From NCBI GenBank assembly GCA_016781225.1, contig JADDQT010000019.1, positions 1 to 16,408 of the forward strand: a stretch of DNA of 16,408 nucleotides, read 5' to 3'. The notes beneath the pieces were generated by a model that was not told the origin of the DNA, searched no databases, and was given only the letters and a program-made list of their open reading frames with translations. The translations under genes and the position numbers were made by a program. This document shows, one piece after another, positions 11,970 through 16,408 of the stretch (positions are counted from its first letter, which is position 1; every line of letters begins with the position of its first letter). The stretch is from Actinomycetota bacterium (lineage in GTDB: Bacteria; Actinomycetota; Acidimicrobiia; Acidimicrobiales; GCA-2861595).

Positions 11970-13144
11970 TCACCGGTTCTTTGGCGGGTCCGGACAGTCC
12001 CGGGAGGAAGGGGGTGTCGACGGCGGTACGGGCCCGGCGCCTCCGACGGACGACTGGCCGCCTTCAAGCTCAGTGAGCAGTTGTGCTGCCTGCGCTTGAG
12101 CGGAACGGAGACTCTGCAGCGAGCCGATGGAGGCCTCGAGGACGTCGTCCCGCTCGACCCACAGAAGAGGACCGGTCTTCCTCTGGGGCCGCTTGTCCCC
12201 CTTCATGGGAGGGGGAGCGCACACACGTCCCAGGTACAGCCGCTTGTCTGTCTCTGCGACGTAGAGTCCGGTGATCCCTCTGGGAGGAGACGACTTGAGC
12301 AGGACGGCCACGGCCTGGGCCTCTGGCTCATAGTTGGTGCGCACGGCGTTCGAGACAGCGCCGAAAACGGCAACCGAGAAGAACACCGACACGCCGTACC
12401 AGAGGAATCTGTTCCCGGTCACCCTGGCCACGCCCACGTTGGCGGCCGCCAACAAACCGGCAGTGGTCACGGCCGTCAACACCCACCATTCGTGCTCCAC
12501 GGCGACCAGGACGAAGGGAACAGCCACGACGATGGCCTGGGCCAGGACCCCCCACGGCCAGGTCAAAGATCGCTGCACGCGCTTCCTGGCCTTGGGCCCG
12601 GGCTCTCCCGCCTTGGCCACGACCTTCCTGTCCTCGGGCACGGGCGCGCTGAACGGGCCGTCCAAGAGCAGCAGGGCGCTGGTCACCCCAGTACCGATCA
12701 GCGCTACGCCAAGCAGAACCTTGTTCCCCCCATCGAGGTGCTTGGCCAGAACGACTGCGGCCAGGCCTCCAAGGTGGCCAGGGCGAACAAGCCGAAGCGG
12801 CTCCGCCGAGAGTCGGTACCTCCCTCGTCCAGCACGAACGCGGCCAGCACGGCGAGCAGTCCGACGAGGAGAAAGGCGACCGCCGACCACGAACCGACCA
12901 CCAGCAACTGTTCTCGGGGAACCTTGGCCACGGCCTGATCTGCCGGGATCCCCGCTGAGTAGAAGCGGACCCAGGTGATGGCGCCACCAGTCACGGCGAC
13001 GAACGTGGCCACACCGGCGGCGGTGGCAAAGGACTTCAAGGCGCCGACGGCCACTCCCACGAGCTGGTCACTCAGTCCAGTCCCCTGGGATCGTCGGCGA
13101 CCGTCCTTCGCCCCGTCGTCCGCCGAGCCGGCTTGCTCCGTCAT
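11970..13144 (-). pseudogene. Uncharacterised multi-pass membrane protein, split by one frameshift
   Basis: The N-terminal part starts at ATG 13144 (MTEQAGSADDGAKDGRRRSQ) with GAGAGGG upstream. It has hydrophobic stretches KSFATAAGVATFVAVTGGAI, LLVVGSWSAVAFLLVGLLAV and RFGLFALATL, then changes frame at about 12771-12775. The continuation in the other frame, GGLAAVVLAKHLDGGNKVLL, fits smoothly if one C is restored in ACCTT. The C-terminal part adds four more helices (including FVLVAV and WWVLTAVTTAGLLAAANVGV, then FLWYGVSVFFSVAVFGAVSN) and a soluble tail of about 110 residues (YVAETDKRLYLGRV, then LLWVERDDVLEASIGSLQSL) ending in a Pro/Ser-rich stretch. Total is about 391 residues with seven predicted helices. 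No family recognised. It ends close to the Hsp20 promoter region and is divergent from the DUF1353 gene. Confidence 0.72.
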
Positions 13145-13438
13145 TGGGTCCCTCTCGCCGACGACCCCGAGATGATGTCGGTCACGAAGCGGGTGAGGAC
13201 CGGATCGCCTTCCTCGGGCTGTTCCTTCTTGGGTTGCTGCCGGTACCGGAGGATTTCGCCCATACGCCGGCACGGTGCGCCGTCAGACTACGGAGCAGGT
13301 GTCGAAGAGGCTCGCTTTCGAGCAAGTGGCCGCGCCACCGGCCCGGCTGCGGGTGGCTCGAGAGAGGCCAGCAATCGGGCCCGCGTTCATAGGTGGCCAT
13401 TCCCTTGAATCTCCGTTCCGCAGGTTGGAAACTGCACC

Positions 13439-13954
13439 ATGAGCCGATTCACCAGACCATTGGTAGTGACCCCTTTACCCGACGGCAAGACTTGGGTGGT
13501 GGTGACCGGCGACTTCGAGTTCCGAGTGCCCTCTGAGATCGTGGGCAATGACGACACCATTATCCGCGTGCCGCAGTGGATGACGACCGACTTTGCCTCA
13601 ACGCCGAAGGTGCTTTGGTCGATCATGGGCGGGGCCTGGGGGAAGCACGGAAACGCCGCTGTCATCCACGACTACGGCTACTGGAAGCAGGACCGCCCCA
13701 AGGGGCAGTACGACCGCATGTTCTACGAGGGCATGCGGATCCTTGGCGTCGGCGCCGTCCAAGCCAAGCTGATGTACTGGGCCGTCAAGCTCTTCGGTTT
13801 CAACGCATGGCGCGGGAACCGTCGCAAGAACGCCGAGTCCGGCGACGACTGGAAGATGCACCGGCTCACCCTCATCCCCGACTTGCCTGTGCTGGCGGTC
13901 ATGGAAGAGGTCCGGGTGTATGCCGATGAGCCTCTTGGCGGCGCCGGCAAATAG
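13439..13954 (+). CDS. DUF1353 domain protein (phage-associated)
   Basis: 171 residues. The DUF1353 signature is clear: beta-rich N-terminus with VVTGDFEFRVP, then TTDFASTPKVLW (about 49-60), then HGNAAVIHDYGYW (about 70-82), then the YDRMFYEGMRILGV helix and AKLMYWAVKLFGFNAW. DUF1353 proteins are common in phages and prophages, and the HDYxY plus DFAS motifs suggest a metal- or ligand-binding pocket; activity is not established. The C-terminal 45 residues (KMHRLTLIPDLPVLAVMEEV) are an extension. ATG at 13439 with only a weak GGAA upstream. Plus strand, next to a second plus-strand unknown gene. Confidence 0.85.
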   Translation: MSRFTRPLVVTPLPDGKTWVVVTGDFEFRVPSEIVGNDDTIIRVPQWMTTDFASTPKVLWSIMGGAWGKHGNAAVIHDYGYWKQDRPKGQYDRMFYEGMRILGVGAVQAKLMYWAVKLFGFNAWRGNRRKNAESGDDWKMHRLTLIPDLPVLAVMEEVRVYADEPLGGAGK

Positions 13955-14119
13955 TGGTCTCGCGTTCGTGCTAGCCGGAGGACGTTTGTCGCTAGTCGTT
14001 TGCAGCCGCACCCCGAAACGCTTCTCCACTGGGCAGTGCTCTCATACCTTCAGCCCAGCCACCCGCGGAGGTGTTCCCATCGCCACGCCCGCACGGGGAA
14101 GCAGGGTGGCGCCGACGCC

Positions 14120-14461
14120 ATGGTCCGACTCGATGCCGTGCTGGGTACCCAGGAGAGCCTGGAGGCGCGGGAGCAGGTTCTGGCCACGATCGGTTGGGCG
14201 GCCGGCAGCGGCGCCGTTCTCATCACGGGAAGTGGCAAGGGTCGTGTCGTGGCCGATCAGTTGCCCCCGGCCAGGCGCCTTGCCGCTCTTCGGACCCGCA
14301 CCTTGCTGAGCCGTGAGTTCGGCGACACGGAGACGGCCCGCTCCGTGCTCACGCGCCTGATCGGACTACTCGAGGTGCTCGAAGGCGAGGACGAGCCGGA
14401 GGCGAGAGGCGCTACGCGGCCCAAGCCGACAAAGGGCGCCCGCGCCAAGTCGGCCAAGTAG
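14120..14461 (+). CDS. Uncharacterised protein with a basic C-terminal tail
   Basis: 113 residues from ATG 14120 (MVRLDAVLGTQESLEAREQV). It is largely helical: TIGWAAGSGAVLITGSGKG, then LPPARRLAALRTRTLLSREF, then TARSVLTRLIGLLEVLEGED, ending in a Lys/Ala/Pro tail (KPTKGARAKSAK) that could bind DNA. The frame stays open to a TTG at 14000, but the added 40 residues are His/Pro/Arg rich and less protein-like, so I prefer 14120. GSGKG is too short to be called a P-loop. No family recognised. It is convergent with the two-gene unit downstream, 9 bases from its end. Confidence 0.5.
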   Translation: MVRLDAVLGTQESLEAREQVLATIGWAAGSGAVLITGSGKGRVVADQLPPARRLAALRTRTLLSREFGDTETARSVLTRLIGLLEVLEGEDEPEARGATRPKPTKGARAKSAK

Positions 14462-14470
14462 CACTACGCC

Positions 14471-14719
14471 TCAGGGGACGGGTGCGCTGAGCCGGTGAGC
14501 GTTCGCGCTCACCGGTCCCGGTAGCTGGCGGAGATGCACCACGCCTTCGTCGTCGAGGTCGACGATCTCGGCTACGGCGAGTGCGTCGTCATGCCCGGCG
14601 ATGACGTGGGCGCCGGGCCGGATGCGCGACGGATCAGCGGCCTGGTCGAGGAAGGTCCACGGCAGACCGGTGTCATCCTGGGTGTTCCAGTCCACGTAGA
14701 TGTCGATCGTGTAGCTCAC
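14471..14719 (-). CDS. Small uncharacterised protein, second member of an integrase-linked gene pair
   Basis: 82 residues from GTG 14719: VSYTIDIYVDWNTQDDTGLP, then WTFLDQAADPSRIRPGAHVI, then AGHDDALAVAEIVDLDDEG-VVHLRQLPG. It is probably a small beta-rich fold (a barrel-like pattern ending in VVHLRQLPG). GTG overlaps the TGA of the preceding gene by 4 bases (GTGA), so the two are translationally coupled. From memory, a similar pair (a ~130-residue protein with LVVVRGG-like start plus this ~80-residue protein with TGLPWTFLD) occurs in other actinobacteria, with no known function. The last codons form a 10-bp stem with a TTCG loop (14492-14515). Confidence 0.75.
   Translation of the reverse strand: MSYTIDIYVDWNTQDDTGLPWTFLDQAADPSRIRPGAHVIAGHDDALAVAEIVDLDDEGVVHLRQLPGPVSANAHRLSAPVP
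14492..14515 (+). terminator. Hairpin with UUCG loop, possible terminator for the plus-strand gene
   Basis: CCGGTGAGCG (14492-14501), loop TTCG, CGCTCACCGG (14506-14515): 10-bp perfect stem with the very stable UUCG tetraloop in plus-strand RNA. It is 30 bases past the stop of the 14120-14461 gene but lies inside the 3' coding end of the convergent gene. No T-tract. Confidence 0.45.
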
Positions 14720-15102
14720 TGCTTGACCTCGGGTGGCACGTAGTGCGGGTTGTCCCGAACGACATTGTCGCACGCCAGCAGCCGATCCAGGTCGGCGTCG
14801 AGGCTCGGCAGCATCACCGTGTAGTGCGGGCGGCGGAAGGTCGGTCGCACTTCCAACCCGGCCGCACGCAGGGCCCCCATTCGCATCAGCGTGAGCATCG
14901 ACGCCCGTTGCAGCGTCGTGCCGGCGATGACGTCGAGAGACGCGTCGTCCGGAGCGCACAGGACCGAGATGCCGTACTCGCCGAAGCGGCGGAAGGTGAG
15001 CGCCGCATCCCGCCTCAGGCTTGCCTTGTCGAGGATGCCACCGCGCACGACGACCAGCGCCTCGTCCGCAAGGCCCTCCCGTCGAACGCGAAGACCGCTC
15101 AC
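14716..15102 (-). CDS. Uncharacterised protein, first member of an integrase-linked gene pair
   Basis: 128 residues from GTG 15102: VSGLRVRREGLADEALVVVR, GGILDKASLRRDAALTFRRF, GEYGISVLCAPDDASLDVIA, TLQRASMLTLMRMGALRAAG, LEVRPTFRRPHYTVMLPSLD, ending DNPHYVPPEVKQ. It has an RRPHYTVMLP block near residue 90 with conserved-looking charged and aromatic residues. Mixed alpha/beta, no transmembrane segments, no recognised catalytic motif. Its GTG overlaps the integrase TGA (GTGA) and its own TGA overlaps the next GTG, so integrase and both genes form one tightly coupled unit. The pair might be toxin-antitoxin, recombination accessory or defence; none is shown. Confidence 0.75.
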   Translation of the reverse strand: MSGLRVRREGLADEALVVVRGGILDKASLRRDAALTFRRFGEYGISVLCAPDDASLDVIAGTTLQRASMLTLMRMGALRAAGLEVRPTFRRPHYTVMLPSLDADLDRLLACDNVVRDNPHYVPPEVKQ

Positions 15103-16281
15103 TCAGGGCGGCGCGGCGGCGTGAAGACCTCGTCCAACCGGCGTCCGGCTTGGCGGTGTTGGTCGCTGACGGTGTGGGTGTAGGTGTTGAGGGTGATCCC
15201 GATGTCAGCGTGGCCGAGCCGCTCCTGCATGACCTTGTCGTCGCCCACGACCACTCGACCTACGGACTGGGCGGTGTGACGCAACCCCTTGGGCGTGATG
15301 CGGGCGATTCCCGCCTTGTCGATGAGCTTGTCCATCAGCCGGCGGAAGTTGTTGGGGTCGATCCAACCACCGAGCGCCGTAGTGAAGACCAGGCCGGAAT
15401 CCTGCCAAGCGGGTCCGACGAAAGCGGCCTCTTGGCGCTGGCGCTCCCGGTGCGCGGTCAGCACGGCGGCGGTGGCAGGGCCGAAGGTGACCACGCGGTC
15501 ACTGCGCTCGGTCTTCAACTGCTTGACCACCGGCCGGCCCCGCTCCAGTGCGAGCTGCTGGACGACCTCCAGTTGGTGGTTGTCAAGGTCAATGTCGGCC
15601 CAGCGAAGCGCCAGGATCTCCCCCCCGTCGCATTCCTGTCACGAGGCACAGATGGAATGCGCCGTAGAGGCGATGGTCGGATGCCGCCTTGAGGAACGAG
15701 CAAGCCTCGTCAAGTGTCCAACCGAGCTTATGACGGGAACGATCCGGCTGGGGCGGCTGGGTGAGGACCACCGGATTGCGCTGGAGACGACCTCGCTGCA
15801 CAGCCTCCTCCAGCGCCATCGACAGCACCTTGCGCACCAGGCGAGCCGAGGTAGGCCCGAGGCGGGGCTTGCCGGCCGACCCCGGTGCAGTCAGCTGCGC
15901 CACCCAACCGTCGAGCAGCTCTGTCGTGAGGTCCCGCAGCCGCACGGCACCGAGGAGCGGCGTGATGTGGCGGCGGACGGCCCAGGTGTACTGATCGAAG
16001 GTGCTCACCGCCACGCGCCCTTCCTTGGACCGCAGCCACACTTCCAGGAAGTCACCCAGCCTCTCGGCGTCGGTCCCGGCCCTACCCTCCAGCACTGCCT
16101 TGCGGTGAGCGAGCGCCGCCCGCTTGGTGGCGAACGTGCCCAGCTGCTTCGCACCTCGGCGGGCGGTGCCCGCGTCGTAACCGCCCTGGCGGACCACCCA
16201 CTTGCCCCGTTGGCGGTGGACCTCCGCCTCCCCGACTGGAAGCCCAGTCCATGGCCGAGATGGTACCGAACGGGCCAGCAA
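15099..16281 (-). pseudogene. int: Tyrosine recombinase / integrase, split by a +1 shift in a G7 run
   Basis: Phage/ICE-type site-specific recombinase. The N-terminal part (16281 to about 15620) has an arm-binding region (RQRGKWVVRQGGYDAGTARR, then GTFATKRAALAHRKAVLEGR), a SAM-like core-binding domain (LEVWLRSKEGRVAVSTFDQY, then VRRHITPLLGAVRL), and the catalytic start LCLVTGMRRG with the first Arg. The C-terminal frame continues EILALRWADIDLDNHQLEVV, the KTERSDRVV hairpin with Lys, TPKGLRHTAQS (Lys replaces the usual His before xxRH), RLGHADIGITLNTYTH with the nucleophilic Tyr. Removing one base from the run at 15620-15626 joins them into about 393 residues. TTG 16281 is the first possible start, just after an in-frame stop; the start is uncertain. 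It is next to a tRNA 3' end. Confidence 0.88.
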
Positions 16282-16331
16282 TCTTCATACATCCTGCATA
16301 TATCTGGCGTCCCCGGGGGCCCCGAAACAGA

Positions 16332-16357
16332 AGAGCCGGTTCCGAAGAACCGGCTCT
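16332..16357 (-). terminator. Rho-independent terminator downstream of the tRNA gene
   Basis: 11-bp perfect stem AGAGCCGGTTC / GAACCGGCTCT (16332-16342, 16347-16357). On the minus strand the loop is TTCG, and it is followed by TTCTGTTTCG, a T-rich tail. It lies 17 bases beyond the tRNA 3' end. Confidence 0.85.
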
Positions 16358-16374
16358 GAGCTGGACTTTCTCTG

Positions 16375-16408
16375 TCGGGCTGGGGAGATTTGAACTCCCG
16401 ACCTCTTG
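16375..16408 (-). tRNA. tRNA gene, 3' part only (probably tRNA-Pro)
   Basis: The minus strand from the window edge reads CAAGAGGTCGGGAGTTCAAA and continues TCTCCCCAGCCCGA. This gives a variable loop AGGTC, a T arm GGGAG-TTCAAAT-CTCCC, acceptor 3' strand CAGCCCG and discriminator A. CCA is not encoded (next bases CAG). Position 72 = G implies C1, and C1-G72 with A73 is characteristic of bacterial tRNA-Pro. The anticodon and 5' half lie outside the window, so identity is inferred. It is the likely attachment site of the neighbouring integrase. Confidence 0.8.

Larger units (their letters stand above)
13145..16374. mobile_element. Probable end of a tRNA-integrated element (outer limits uncertain)
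   Basis: A tyrosine integrase gene lies immediately downstream of the 3' end of a tRNA gene, the classic arrangement after site-specific integration. The genes beyond it (two small uncharacterised proteins, a basic-tailed unknown, a phage-associated DUF1353 protein) are all accessory in character. I found no repeat of the tRNA 3' end elsewhere in the window, so the far attachment site is not located, and the left limit given is only the last point before the unknown membrane protein. The 294 bases at 13145-13438 hold no gene I can support. Confidence 0.4.

Noticed and set aside
14220..14245. ITGSGKG in the basic-tailed unknown protein as a nucleotide-binding P-loop.
   Set aside because: It lacks the GxxxxGK(S/T) spacing and there is no Walker B.
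11900..15100. A second copy of the tRNA 3' end as the far attachment site.
   Set aside because: I looked for the T-arm and acceptor sequence and saw no repeat; eye search could miss a short core.
1..16408. CRISPR arrays, rRNA genes or insertion-sequence transposases.
   Set aside because: No regularly spaced repeats, rRNA sequence or transposase motifs were seen; the only regular repeat is the coding minisatellite.

Overview
The window is high-GC DNA from an actinobacterium. The order pgsA - gcvH - FHA/GarA - MerR/FtsR - DUF151 nuclease - second MerR matches the conserved Rv1822-Rv1830 neighbourhood of mycobacteria. The actinobacterial sugar-nucleotide pyrophosphorylase/pseudo-phosphomutase fusion and GTG, TTG and apparently leaderless starts fit this. 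The lineage is probably outside Mycobacteriales and Streptomycetales (Acidimicrobiia would fit), but I cannot prove that from sequence alone.

Region 1 (1-8035, all minus strand) is core metabolism and regulation. Read in the direction of transcription it runs: PgsA-type phospholipid synthase, an 827-residue pyrophosphorylase fused to a degenerate phosphomutase, GcvH, a zinc-ribbon FHA protein (GarA/OdhI type), a MerR regulator of FtsR type with 14 pentapeptide repeats, hypoxanthine phosphoribosyltransferase, DUF151 bifunctional nuclease, a strong hairpin terminator, a second MerR regulator, a PD-(D/E)XK-like protein with no normal start codon, and the N-terminal part of GcvT cut by the window edge. 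Gaps are short and several genes overlap, so most are probably co-transcribed. The set links one-carbon/glycine metabolism, 2-oxoglutarate flux control, purine salvage, envelope precursors and cell-division regulation.

Region 2 (8036-11940) begins with a compact divergent promoter that looks leaderless in both directions. On the plus strand are a small Dabb-barrel protein and an SIS-like protein. On the minus strand are a DUF983 protein, a frameshifted PilT-type ATPase preceded by a 51-codon small ORF coupled to it by an ATGA overlap, and two tandem Hsp20 chaperones, each followed by a GC-rich hairpin.

Region 3 (11970-16408) is more accessory. It has an unrecognised seven-helix membrane protein broken by one frameshift, a DUF1353 protein, an unknown basic-tailed protein, and a three-gene unit at the 3' side of a tRNA gene (probably tRNA-Pro). 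That unit is a tyrosine integrase followed by two small uncharacterised genes; both junctions are 4-base GTGA overlaps. The integrase is broken in a run of seven C/G. This looks like one end of a tRNA-integrated element.

Three genes (pilT, the membrane protein and the integrase) are each broken by a single small indel, in a GC-dinucleotide run, beside a short C run and in a G7 run respectively. That pattern suggests sequencing or assembly error as much as real decay.
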